Positions 15,001 to 21,764 of a stretch of DNA of 39,140 nucleotides are shown here, in pieces. Source of the DNA: a virus; the IMG/VR virus record IMGVR_UViG_3300044800_000075, positions 1 to 39,140 of that record; one strand, 5' to 3'. The translations under genes were made by a program, and so were the position numbers. Positions within the stretch are counted from its first letter, which is position 1; each line of letters starts with the position of its first letter. A model generated the notes under the pieces. It saw only the letters and a list, made by a program, of their open reading frames with translations, ran no database searches and was not told where the DNA came from.

Positions 15001-15519
15001 ATGAAGCTTGTAGAGTTGTTTAAAACAGGAATCTATCATACTGATAAGGGCTATCCCCATCATTATCTGGAATTGTATGATGAATTATTTGCACCGTTTC
15101 AGGATAAACCTATTAATGTTTTTGAAGTGGGTTATTATTTGGGAGGTAGTTGTAAGTTATGGGAGGATTATTTCACAAAAGCAAATATTAGATTTATTGA
15201 TATTAGAAAACCTTTAACATCTCCAAGATGGGGTGTGCTCACACTGATGAATAGTAAAGATTTGACAACTGAATATTTTAAAGATTTTCCACCAGATATT
15301 GCCATTGATGATAGTACACATTACTTGAGTGATCAGATTCATTTCATTAAAGTAACTTATCCAGCTGTACGTACAGGAGGTATATTGATTGTTGAGGATG
15401 TTATTGACTTAGAAAAATATAGACCTTCTTTCGAGGTATTGGGTATTCCTTTTGAAGTTGTTGACCAGAGAAAAGAATCAATGCAACCAGCAGATGTCTT
15501 ATTAATTTTTAGAAAATGA
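15001..15519 (+). CDS. SAM-dependent methyltransferase (sugar O-methyltransferase-like)
   Basis: The motif I equivalent is NVFEVGYYLGGSCKLW (39-54). DIAIDDSTHYLSDQI (99-113) and GGILIVEDVIDLE follow; the DDSTH and IVEDV pair is typical of macrocin- or mycinose-type O-methyltransferases that use a metal ion and act on deoxysugars. The length, 172 residues, is that of a minimal domain. It begins 6 nt after the radical SAM gene and overlaps the next gene by 4 nt. The sugar target is inferred from the context. Confidence 0.75.
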   Translation: MKLVELFKTGIYHTDKGYPHHYLELYDELFAPFQDKPINVFEVGYYLGGSCKLWEDYFTKANIRFIDIRKPLTSPRWGVLTLMNSKDLTTEYFKDFPPDIAIDDSTHYLSDQIHFIKVTYPAVRTGGILIVEDVIDLEKYRPSFEVLGIPFEVVDQRKESMQPADVLLIFRK

Positions 15520-16334
15520 TTCCAAAGAAATGTCATTTGTATTGGGATAAGTCCCCGATGGCTCAGTTGAATGTTTTAACAGTAGTGTCATTTCATAAAT
15601 ATAATCCTGATTGGGAAATTGTGATTTATCTTACTAAACAACCTTATTATGAACTTGGTAAGAATATATATGTACCGAATTATACTGGGAAGGATTATTT
15701 CTATAAGTTATCAACATTGGATTATGTTAAAATTGTAGAAATTGATCTTACAGAATGGGGAATTAATAAAGATATTCCTGCTTGTATGAGTTCTGATATA
15801 TTTCGTAGGAAAATATTGTATGAGCAGGGTGGAGTGTATTCTGATTTTGATACCGTATGGTTACGTCCGATTGAATATTTAAGTAATGTGGATTGTATTG
15901 GAAATCCTATAGATTTTGAGAGTCTTGTTTGTTTTTATGAGTTTACTCACGGGTTTCACAATGTATCAAACCTGATCTCAGAAGTGAGTAGTTTGTACGT
16001 AGCATCACTGATTGAAGAAGAAAAAAAGGTGCAACCGCCATACGGTCATCAGGATTTTGGATGTGATCTTTTATGTAGAAAATATCCTGACTGGGAATCT
16101 GTTGTATCAAGGTTTCCACGAATGTTGGCTATTAAGTATGAGACATTTTATCCATATTCAACGTATCATATGGAGAGATTGTTTATAGAAAATGATTTAA
16201 CCCCACTTAAAAACAAGAATGTGATGGGTATTCATTGGTTTAATGGTAATGATAAAAGTGTTAATTATGTTAATCAGGATAAATTCACTGATTGTAGTAT
16301 GACATCAATATTAAAAGTAGAAGGATACATATGA
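15516..16334 (+). CDS. GT32-type glycosyltransferase (Gly_transf_sug, OCH1-like)
   Basis: Residues 1-12 (MIPKKCHLYWDK) are the characteristic IPKxxHxxW start of GT32 enzymes. SSDIFRRKILYEQGG (92-106) and VYSDFDTVW (107-115) carry the SDxxRxxxLYxxGGxYxDxD signature, with the DxD at D110 and D112. These enzymes transfer mannose, galactose or related sugars. The gene overlaps its neighbours by 4 nt on both sides. Donor specificity cannot be read. Confidence 0.9.
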   Translation: MIPKKCHLYWDKSPMAQLNVLTVVSFHKYNPDWEIVIYLTKQPYYELGKNIYVPNYTGKDYFYKLSTLDYVKIVEIDLTEWGINKDIPACMSSDIFRRKILYEQGGVYSDFDTVWLRPIEYLSNVDCIGNPIDFESLVCFYEFTHGFHNVSNLISEVSSLYVASLIEEEKKVQPPYGHQDFGCDLLCRKYPDWESVVSRFPRMLAIKYETFYPYSTYHMERLFIENDLTPLKNKNVMGIHWFNGNDKSVNYVNQDKFTDCSMTSILKVEGYI

Positions 16335-17107
16335 TTTCAATCGTAACAGCTTATTACAACAGGAAAAGTTTGTTTTTGGCAACTTTGCAATCAATAGCAA
16401 GAACAGTGTATAAGGACTTTGAGGTTATTGCTGTTGATGATGCAAGCCGGGAAGAAGAGAGATTAGAGGATTTATTACCAAAGTTTCCTTTCTTACGAGT
16501 TATTCGGGTAGAAGAAAAGGATAAATGGTATGCTAACTCATGTATTCCTTATAATATGGGTGTTGCTAAGGCTATTGGTAATATTATTGTGCTTCAGAAT
16601 CCTGAATGTTTACACGTACACGATGTTTTAAGTTATGTAGCACAGGCAGTTCATAATGATAATTATATATCAATGTCAACATACTCTATTGATGCTAATT
16701 TAACACAGAGTGTTTTATTATCTACTGAACCACTTACATTTTTAAAGACTTTGCCTCAACGGCATGTTGACGGTTATGTGGGCTGGTATAATCATTCAGT
16801 GTACAACCCATGTGAATTTCATTTCTGTTCAGCAGTTTCAATGGTTAATATAATAAAGCTAGGAGGGTTTGATGAACGTTTTGCCAATGGAATCGGTTAT
16901 GAAGACAATGAGTTTCTTGATCGAGTTAATAGATTAGGGTTGCATAAGATTATTAACGATGATGTTTCAGTAATTCACCAATGGCATCCAAAGGTGTATG
17001 ACCTTAGCACTTCCACCTACCTATGGGATTTATATATTATGAATGGTAATTTGCATTTAAAAACACAGAATGAAACTATAATTCATGTTAAAAATAGTTA
17101 CGTATGA
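16331..17107 (+). CDS. GT2-family glycosyltransferase
   Basis: The N-terminus MISIVTAYYNRKSLFLATLQ and EVIAVDDASR (31-40) are the nucleotide-binding strand and first acidic motif of family 2 transferases. GGFDERFANGIGYEDNEFLD later in the sequence is the ED acceptor-side motif. IVLQNPECLH stands where the DxD normally is, with N/E in place of the usual aspartates, which may affect metal binding. It overlaps its neighbours by 4 nt. Confidence 0.88.
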   Translation: MISIVTAYYNRKSLFLATLQSIARTVYKDFEVIAVDDASREEERLEDLLPKFPFLRVIRVEEKDKWYANSCIPYNMGVAKAIGNIIVLQNPECLHVHDVLSYVAQAVHNDNYISMSTYSIDANLTQSVLLSTEPLTFLKTLPQRHVDGYVGWYNHSVYNPCEFHFCSAVSMVNIIKLGGFDERFANGIGYEDNEFLDRVNRLGLHKIINDDVSVIHQWHPKVYDLSTSTYLWDLYIMNGNLHLKTQNETIIHVKNSYV

Positions 17108-17832
17108 TAACGTTCCGAAATAAGTTTTTTGGTCACCGTCCGACGATTGATCATACAGAAGCATTTGATACAGGCTTTGGTAATCTGCTGTTCTGGATTG
17201 CTGGTACTATTGGTATTGCAGTAAAGAATGGTTATGAGTATACGTTTCCAGCATGGAACAACAGACAATTCTTTACACACCCCCTACCGGAGAGTGTGAT
17301 TGATGAAAGCAGGTATCAGGAGTTTGACATTCCTTGGGGGTTTCATGGTTTTGATGTTCCTGATAACGTTACTATTTTTGGTTTCATGCAGACAGATAAA
17401 TATTTTGCTCATTGTGGGGATTTGATACGTTATTATTTTGAGTTGAAGCCACCAGTGGGTATAAAACCGTACGAAGATTGTATATTAATGCATTATCGGA
17501 ATTATAAACATCCGTGGTTCGTTGATCTGGGGCGGGAATATTATCTGGAGGCATTAAAACATCTGCCTGACCGTCATGTGGTAATTGTCACCGATAATAT
17601 TACTGAGGCAAGAAAAGCAATTGGTGGAGACTTTGAATATGTTAGTAATACTCCTTGGGTAGATTTTTATCTATTGTCAAAGGCTGATTATATTGTGATA
17701 GGCAATAGTTCGTTCTCATGGTGGGGTGCCTGGTTATCCCGGGCTGTTACTGTGGCACCATCTCGTTGGTTTACGGATGAGTTACCACAATCAACTGAAG
17801 ATTTTTATTGTGAGAATTGGTTAAAAGTATAA
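17104..17832 (+). CDS. GT11-like fucosyltransferase (alpha-1,2-type fold)
   Basis: GFGNLLF (24-30) matches the G-x-GN-x-LF start of GT11, FGFMQTDKYF (92-101) the GYFQxxKYF motif, ILMHYRNY (127-134) the place of the HxRRGD donor site, and IVIGNSSFSWWGAWL (197-211) the signature C-terminal NSSFSWW motif. The HxRRGD site is altered (HYRNYKH), so donor preference may differ from GDP-fucose. The length, 242 residues, is slightly short for the family (about 280). It overlaps the previous gene by 4 nt. Confidence 0.85.
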   Translation: MITFRNKFFGHRPTIDHTEAFDTGFGNLLFWIAGTIGIAVKNGYEYTFPAWNNRQFFTHPLPESVIDESRYQEFDIPWGFHGFDVPDNVTIFGFMQTDKYFAHCGDLIRYYFELKPPVGIKPYEDCILMHYRNYKHPWFVDLGREYYLEALKHLPDRHVVIVTDNITEARKAIGGDFEYVSNTPWVDFYLLSKADYIVIGNSSFSWWGAWLSRAVTVAPSRWFTDELPQSTEDFYCENWLKV

Positions 17833-17835
17833 AAT

Positions 17836-18432
17836 ATGAAGATAGTTATTGACGAAGGTTCTGGGACTATTTTTGATGATGATCGTCCCTGGTTAGGGGG
17901 TAATATTCGTGGTGGGGATACTCACTGTGAGGATCCAGTAGTATGGGATTATTTAATTAGTAGGTTTAAACCTCAGAATATTATTGACATTGGTTGTGGT
18001 GAAGGACAGTTAATGAAATATTTTTATAATCACAATATTTTGGTTTTGGGTGTTGATGGGTTAGAAATAAACAAAGAAAATGCAGATTTGTCTATTGCTG
18101 ATATGATTGTTGTACACGATTATCAGAATGGGGCTTTGATTATTCCAGCGGATATGGTTTTATCATGTGAATTTGTTGAGCATGTTGATGTGAGGTATAT
18201 GGTTAACTTCCTTCCACAGTTTTGTGCTTGTAAAACCTTGATATTTACTCATGCTGTACCAGATCAATTAGGTTATCATCATGTCAACTGTCAAACAGAT
18301 GAGTACTGGGTCACGTTGATGACTACTTTAGGACTGACATTTAAAGAAGAAGAGACTGCTTATGCCCGGTCATTAGTGAAAGATAGTTTTTGGAAAACAT
18401 TACTAATTTTTGAACAACTTATTATAATTTGA
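17836..18432 (+). CDS. class I SAM-dependent methyltransferase
   Basis: NIIDIGCGEGQLMKYF (48-63) is motif I, VLGVDGLEIN motif II, and DMVLSCEFVEHVD the motif IV/post region of Methyltransf_11/23-type enzymes. It is the third methyltransferase of the operon. The N-terminus (DRPWLGGNIRGGD) is unusual for this class and may help position the substrate. The target is probably a sugar of the same glycan. It starts 3 nt after the fucosyltransferase-like gene. Confidence 0.82.
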   Translation: MKIVIDEGSGTIFDDDRPWLGGNIRGGDTHCEDPVVWDYLISRFKPQNIIDIGCGEGQLMKYFYNHNILVLGVDGLEINKENADLSIADMIVVHDYQNGALIIPADMVLSCEFVEHVDVRYMVNFLPQFCACKTLIFTHAVPDQLGYHHVNCQTDEYWVTLMTTLGLTFKEEETAYARSLVKDSFWKTLLIFEQLIII

Positions 18433-18436
18433 AAAT

Positions 18437-19138
18437 ATGAAAATAGAAGTCTATGCCCTTACAAACAATGAAGAACGGATAATGCCATATTTTATGCGTC
18501 ATTACATACAATTTGCCCATGTTATCCTGTTGGAAAACAATTCTACAGATCGAACGGTCGAGATAGCTCAGTCAATGGGTGCCGAGATTTGGCGGTATGA
18601 TGTACCAGATGAGATCAATGATGCATGGTATCTAGAGGTCAAGAATAACTGTTGGAAGAACAGCAAGGCTGATTGGGTAATAATTTGTGATGCTGATGAG
18701 TTTATATACCATTCACATATCGTTGAATATCTTGAAAAGACAGATGCAACAATTTTTCTGCCAGGGTTATGGAATATGTTTTCTGAGAAGTTTCCTACTA
18801 CTGTAGGTCAGATTTATGAGGAAGTTACTGGTGGACGTCCGGGTGGACCAAAGATGAATCTATTTCGTCCCTCAGAGATCAAGGAAATAAATTATGATGC
18901 TGGTTGTCACATGGCACATCCGACGGGGAATGTCCATTTGAATGCCAATTCTGAGATAATGACTTTTCACATGCGTCATCTGTCAAAGGAGTATGTTAAT
19001 GAGCGCAATGCAAGGAATTTTGCACGTCTGAGTGAAGTCAACAAAAAGAACAACTGGGGGTATCATTTTGGTAGTTCCTCAGAAGAAGTCAGCCAATTTA
19101 TGGATAATGAGATGACTGTATTAATAAAAGTTATATAA
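18437..19138 (+). CDS. GT2-like glycosyltransferase (Glyco_tranf_2_4 type)
   Basis: The protein opens with MKIEVYALTNNEERIMPYFM and HVILLENNSTDRT (28-40), the NEE and D/N-NSTD signature of the Glyco_tranf_2_4 group. The DxD is in WVIICDADEFIYH (D85, D87). The C-terminal part includes a histidine-rich stretch (HMAHPTGNVHLN, TFHMRHL). It starts 4 nt after the methyltransferase stop. Many homologues of this type sit in capsule and O-antigen loci. Confidence 0.86.
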   Translation: MKIEVYALTNNEERIMPYFMRHYIQFAHVILLENNSTDRTVEIAQSMGAEIWRYDVPDEINDAWYLEVKNNCWKNSKADWVIICDADEFIYHSHIVEYLEKTDATIFLPGLWNMFSEKFPTTVGQIYEEVTGGRPGGPKMNLFRPSEIKEINYDAGCHMAHPTGNVHLNANSEIMTFHMRHLSKEYVNERNARNFARLSEVNKKNNWGYHFGSSSEEVSQFMDNEMTVLIKVI

Positions 19139-19139
19139 T

Positions 19140-19733
19140 ATGGTACTTCATGTGCTTTGTGTAGCTTATAACCGAGTGTTACCCCTACGTGGGTTGATAG
19201 ATTCTTTTATGAACCAGACAGATGCCCGGTGGTCATTGTATATTATGCATGACGGACCAGCACCAGAAGGAGTGCTTAGGGTAGTCAATGATCCATTTTA
19301 TACCACTGATGGACGGGTGCATTATAAAGAAACACCTCAGTGCAATGGTGAGTTTGGTCACCCTAACCGTCGAATGATGCTGGAGAACCTGGCTGGTGCC
19401 TGTGATGATATGGTGTTGATTACTAATGATGATAATTATTATGTACCGGCTTTTGTAGAGGTTTTTCTTAAAGAATGCCGAGCAGATGTTGGGATGGTAT
19501 ATTGTAATACACTTCATAGTTATATGCAATATACGGTGATGTACACCCGTGTTAAAGAGAATTATATTGATATGGGATGTTTTATTGTGCGTTCTGACGT
19601 AGCAAAGTCAGTAGGGTTTAATCAGACTAATCATTCAGCTGATGGGGCGTATGCCGAGGCGTGTGCCCGGCGTTGTGCAGAACGACATCTGAGAGTTATC
19701 TATATTGACAAGCCCTTGTTTGTCCATAATTAG
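19140..19733 (+). CDS. GT2-like glycosyltransferase (GT-A), last gene of the operon
   Basis: The start MVLHVLCVAYNRVLPLRGLI and LYIMHDGP (33-40) mark a GT-A nucleotide-binding domain. MVLITNDDNYYVP (91-103) carries the metal-binding acidic pair (D97, D98). The length, 197 residues, is short for the family, with little C-terminal extension. It begins one nucleotide after the preceding gene and is followed by a 74-nt A/T-rich gap holding a family A element. Confidence 0.8.
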   Translation: MVLHVLCVAYNRVLPLRGLIDSFMNQTDARWSLYIMHDGPAPEGVLRVVNDPFYTTDGRVHYKETPQCNGEFGHPNRRMMLENLAGACDDMVLITNDDNYYVPAFVEVFLKECRADVGMVYCNTLHSYMQYTVMYTRVKENYIDMGCFIVRSDVAKSVGFNQTNHSADGAYAEACARRCAERHLRVIYIDKPLFVHN

Positions 19734-19761
19734 TTAATAATGTGATAGTTAGTCAAATAAG

Positions 19762-19791
19762 TTAATTTTTAAAAAATTTTATATATTTTTA
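19762..19791 (+). promoter_or_regulatory. family A promoter-like element 3, before the lysin
   Basis: TTAATTTTTAAAAA begins at 19762 and TATTTTTA at 19784-19791, 22 nt apart (start to start), then AACC. It heads the lysin gene starting at 19808. Confidence 0.55.
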
Positions 19792-19807
19792 ACCGAATTT
19801 TTAAGCA

Positions 19808-20248
19808 GTGATATTTGAATCTATATATTTTACTTTACCGGAACTTGTTTGTTCTGAGGTTTATGATAAATATGGGGATACAGCATGGCAGTTCTTTGAT
19901 ATTCGTTTACTTTTAACTATTGAAAAGATTCGGGAAGTTTTAAATAAACCGATGATTATTAATAACTGGCAGGCTCACGGGCAATTTTCACAACGTGGAT
20001 TACGCTGTGTTCAGTGTGATTTAATGAAGTCAGTTTATCAGGCAGGCACTTTATTTGTTGATCCTCATGCAATGGGGCAGGCAATTGATTTTGATGTTCT
20101 TGGTCTGGTTGCTGAGGAAGTTCGACAATGGATTGTCAAGAATCAGAATATATTACCATACGCAGTAAGATTAGAAGCAAATGTCAGTTGGGTACATCTG
20201 GATATTCGGGATGCTAGTAAAGGAAAAGTTTACATATTTAATGCTTAA
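19808..20248 (+). CDS. M15-type zinc D-Ala peptidase (endolysin)
   Basis: The 146-residue protein starts at a GTG (19808). The zinc site is DPHAMGQAIDFD (H87, D94) with WVHLD (H130), matching the SxHxxGxAxD ... WxH pattern of Peptidase_M15. SQRGLRC (61-67) is the upstream conserved stretch. M15 lysins cut peptide cross-bridges of peptidoglycan. There is no signal peptide, so export would need a holin; a two-TM protein is encoded 37 nt downstream. Length is that of a single catalytic domain without a wall-binding module. Confidence 0.88.
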   Translation: MIFESIYFTLPELVCSEVYDKYGDTAWQFFDIRLLLTIEKIREVLNKPMIINNWQAHGQFSQRGLRCVQCDLMKSVYQAGTLFVDPHAMGQAIDFDVLGLVAEEVRQWIVKNQNILPYAVRLEANVSWVHLDIRDASKGKVYIFNA

Positions 20249-20259
20249 TATAAAAATTA

Positions 20260-20270
20260 TTTGTATAATA
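20260..20270 (+). promoter_or_regulatory. family B promoter-like motif 3 (TTTGTATAATA)
   Basis: The 11-mer lies 11 nt after the lysin stop and ends 15 nt before the ATG at 20286. AAAAATTA precedes it, as in motif 1. Confidence 0.55.
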
Positions 20271-20285
20271 TAGTAAATTGAAATC

Positions 20286-20588
20286 ATGAAATGTCCATAC
20301 GCAAATATTGAATGTGATTATCTGGATACTGCTTTTATGATCCGAGAGCGGGATATTGAATGTGAACAGTGCTCACATTATAATAAAGGTGTTCAATTTA
20401 CTGACGTGTCACCAAAGTTAAGTAAGACCAGCAAAGTGGTTTTATCTGTTGCAATATTACTAGGGTTCGGAGCACTGATGGTTCGGGCTGCTGTTGTAGG
20501 TTCTCTTTTTAGTTTGGTAATCTTGGGAATTGTATTCCTGGTAGATGCCTGTTGGCTGATTGATCTAACGGTTAATAAAGAGTTATGA
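20286..20588 (+). CDS. two-TM protein, holin candidate
   Basis: The 100-residue protein has two hydrophobic helices (about 50-66 and 69-92) after a soluble N-terminus with paired cysteines (MKCPYANIEC, CEQCSHY) that could bind a metal. Two closely spaced membrane helices next to a lysin suggest a holin or accessory lysis protein. The cysteine-containing head is unusual for a holin, so this is tentative. Its stop overlaps the next start in an ATGA arrangement. Confidence 0.5.
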   Translation: MKCPYANIECDYLDTAFMIRERDIECEQCSHYNKGVQFTDVSPKLSKTSKVVLSVAILLGFGALMVRAAVVGSLFSLVILGIVFLVDACWLIDLTVNKEL

Positions 20589-20788
20589 CAGCAAGTATAA
20601 CCAATTGGGTGAGTAGTGAGACTAACGTGGGTGCTGTGCAGAGTGCTCAGACGGTGTTGGAACGGGTTAAAAAGGAACGTTATACTAAGCGTAAGCAATA
20701 TCAGTTAGTGAAAATAGGGGATCATCCCTTGACGTTTAAAGAAGTGTTAGTAGAGGATAAAAAAATAAAACCCTCAATTGAACGTTAA
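20585..20788 (+). CDS. hypothetical protein (67 aa)
   Basis: The product is a short, basic, soluble protein (SAQTVLERVKKERYTKRKQY). Its start overlaps the stop of the two-TM gene by 4 nt, implying coupled translation and perhaps a joint role. An opposite-strand frame across the region is a shadow. No motif recognised. Confidence 0.55.
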   Translation: MTASITNWVSSETNVGAVQSAQTVLERVKKERYTKRKQYQLVKIGDHPLTFKEVLVEDKKIKPSIER

Positions 20789-20799
20789 TATAAAAATAA

Positions 20800-20810
20800 T
20801 TTGTATAATA
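20800..20810 (+). promoter_or_regulatory. family B promoter-like motif 4 (TTTGTATAATA)
   Basis: The 11-mer begins 12 nt after the preceding stop, but here it ends 37 nt before the ATG at 20848, longer than at the other sites. The longer leader would fit a transcription start rather than a translation signal. Confidence 0.5.
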
Positions 20811-20847
20811 GGTTATAAAGGATATAAACAATTAAAAACTCACTATT

Positions 20848-21081
20848 ATGGAAAAGATTTTTGTTCACGGAAAAGGTTTGGTTGACAAATCAAGTGCAAA
20901 TAACGAAAAGTTTAATCTCTTTGGTCAGTTACCGGGAGATGCTAACAAGACTCTGATTGCTAATGTTAAAACAATGAGTGAACTCAAAATAGCAAAAGCT
21001 GAGTGGAATGATGTTTTTGAAAAGGAAGGCATTGTTCTGACCGTCGGAACGAATAAAGAAGTTGCCACAGTAGGCAAATAA
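20848..21081 (+). CDS. hypothetical protein (77 aa)
   Basis: The product is soluble and 77 residues long (MEKIFVHGKGLVDKSSANNE, FNLFGQLPGDANKTL, then a helix with ELKIAKAEWNDVFEKEG). The composition is ordinary and there is no membrane segment. It lies directly before the tmRNA locus and after a family B motif. A long-loop hairpin and T run follow its stop. Function unknown. Confidence 0.6.
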   Translation: MEKIFVHGKGLVDKSSANNEKFNLFGQLPGDANKTLIANVKTMSELKIAKAEWNDVFEKEGIVLTVGTNKEVATVGK

Positions 21082-21100
21082 AAAACAGGTGAGTTGAACT

Positions 21101-21184
21101 GGCAGGGTGGTTCCTTTTACATAATCAGGATTTTAGTTTAATAACCAGTACTTACATACTTCCAATAATCACCCTGCCTTTTTT
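21101..21184 (+). terminator. long-loop hairpin followed by a T run
   Basis: GGCAGGGTG (21101-21109) pairs with CACCCTGCC (21170-21178), extended by three inner pairs including one G-U, with a loop of about 54 nt, then TTTTTT. The strong G/C stem and T run suggest termination of the upstream genes. The long loop is unusual and may itself be a small structured RNA or a boundary of the tmRNA precursor. Confidence 0.55.
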
Positions 21185-21185
21185 G

Positions 21186-21266
21186 AAAGTTCTTTGAAGA
21201 CAGTTGTTACTAGAGGTCTGTAGAGTAGTCTGTTTGGACACGGGTTCAATTCCCGTCAGCTCCACA
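21186..21266 (+). ncRNA. ssrA: permuted tmRNA, acceptor piece (3' half)
   Basis: The 3' end is that of a tmRNA: the T arm ACGGG-TTCAATT-CCCGT (21240-21256) is followed by the acceptor strand CAGCTCC (21257-21263) and discriminator A. GGAC precedes the T arm, as in Escherichia coli tmRNA, whose end reads GCCAGCTCCACCA. CCA is not fully encoded (CAA), so enzymatic addition is needed. Upstream segments TTGTTACT (21204-21211), GGTCTGT (21215-21221) and CTGTT (21230-21234) form the 3' strand of helix P2 with the piece at 21463. The 5' end is approximate. It lies before, not after, the 5' half, so the gene is permuted. Confidence 0.85.
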
Positions 21267-21462
21267 ACTAGGATTAATAGAAGTAATACTCTGATTGATT
21301 GTGATAGAGTGCTTGATGTAAAATCAGTAAGACAAGCAAGAGTGCTTAATAAGACTAAAGCAATACTCTTTATTAATGTTGCTCTTCAGAGAGTTTACAG
21401 ATGTCGGTTATATCCTGTAAATGAAAGACAATCCTATTAATCCTTCGCCTTATTAAAAATAA
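21267..21462 (+). other. intervening segment of the permuted tmRNA gene
   Basis: These 196 nt join the 3' terminus to the 5' terminus and would be cut out of the precursor. AGGATTAATAG (21270-21280) and CTATTAATCCT (21434-21444) are a perfect 11-bp inverted repeat, which would bring the two mature ends together. Inner hairpins include ACTCT/AGAGT near 21288-21310 and TTTACAG/CTGTAAA (21394-21421). There is no believable gene; a frame running 21204-21440 is chance, since it crosses the tRNA-like part. Confidence 0.7.
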
Positions 21463-21630
21463 GGGGCTGATCTGGTTTTGACAGCAGAGGAGTGTAACAG
21501 ATCAATGAAGGTAACAAGCATGCCAATTAAATGGCAAAACAATTCAAATGCCTGAAAGGGCACAGGTTAACATGGCCGCATAGGCTGAAGACGACCGACT
21601 GAGGGGAAAGTACTCAGTGCATTCCCCTCT
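21463..21630 (+). ncRNA. ssrA: permuted tmRNA, coding piece (5' half with tag)
   Basis: It begins GGGGCTG (21463-21469), which pairs fully (one G-U) with CAGCTCC of the upstream piece, followed by ATCTGGTTTTGAC, close to the ATTCTGGATTCGAC D-loop of standard tmRNA. GACAG (21480-21484), ACAGATC (21497-21503) and GGTAACAA (21510-21517) pair in antiparallel order with CTGTT, GGTCTGT and TTGTTACT upstream, building helix P2. GCATGCC (21518-21524) matches the conserved stretch after P2, and TGCCA/TGGCA (21521-21536) is a possible pseudoknot-1 stem. A tag frame and a pseudoknot follow. SmpB would come from the host. Confidence 0.85.
21554..21583 (+). other. tmRNA proteolysis-tag reading frame (ends N-M-A-A-stop)
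   Basis: The frame reads Glu-Arg-Ala-Gln-Val-Asn-Met-Ala-Ala and then TAG at 21581-21583. tmRNA tags usually end in a hydrophobic residue plus Ala-Ala, the signal for ClpXP. The resume codon is not certain: GAA at 21554 (9 nt after the possible pseudoknot) and GCA at 21560 are both possible. The frame is open upstream past 21545. Confidence 0.6.
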
Positions 21631-21635
21631 TTTAT
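21598..21635 (+). terminator. pseudoknot / terminator at the end of the tmRNA locus
   Basis: ACTGA (21598-21602) can pair with TCAGT (21614-21618), and GGGGAA (21603-21608) with TTCCCC (21622-21627). The two stems interleave, so together they form an H-type pseudoknot, as found after the tag in tmRNAs. The GAGGGGAA/TTCCCCTC hairpin alone, followed by TCTTTTATTTT, also works as an intrinsic terminator. Confidence 0.65.
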
Positions 21636-21674
21636 TTTAAAATTATAAATATGATGATACGAACTGAACAAATA

Positions 21675-21752
21675 CGTTAATTAATACCACTTTTGAAGGG
21701 TCTATAAATTTGATTTGTAGACTTTTATCGTTTTAAATTAGAAGTATTAACG
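21675..21752 (+). promoter_or_regulatory. leader with nested hairpins before the transglycosylase gene
   Basis: GTCTATAAAT (21700-21709) and ATTTGTAGAC (21713-21722) form a 10-bp stem (one G-U) with a 3-nt loop, followed by TTTTATCG, like a weak terminator or attenuator. Outside it, CGTTAATTAATAC and GTATTAACG are an imperfect inverted repeat. The element lies in the untranslated leader of the gene at 21765. Confidence 0.4.
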
Positions 21753-21764
21753 AAAACAAGTGAG

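Noticed and set aside
19233-19529. 98-codon minus-strand frame
   Set aside because: It lies within a glycosyltransferase gene with clear motifs on the plus strand.
21240-21266. Attachment site (attP) copied from a host tmRNA gene end
   Set aside because: tmRNA 3' ends are common integration sites, but the matching 5' half downstream and helix P2 pairing between both halves are better explained by a permuted gene. No integrase gene is in the window.
21204-21440. 78-codon frame across the tmRNA region
   Set aside because: It runs through the T arm and acceptor strand of the tmRNA piece and through the spacer hairpins.
21267-21462. Group I intron in the tmRNA locus
   Set aside because: A CTTCAGAG-like stretch recalls the R element, but the P, Q and S elements and P7 pairing could not be found.
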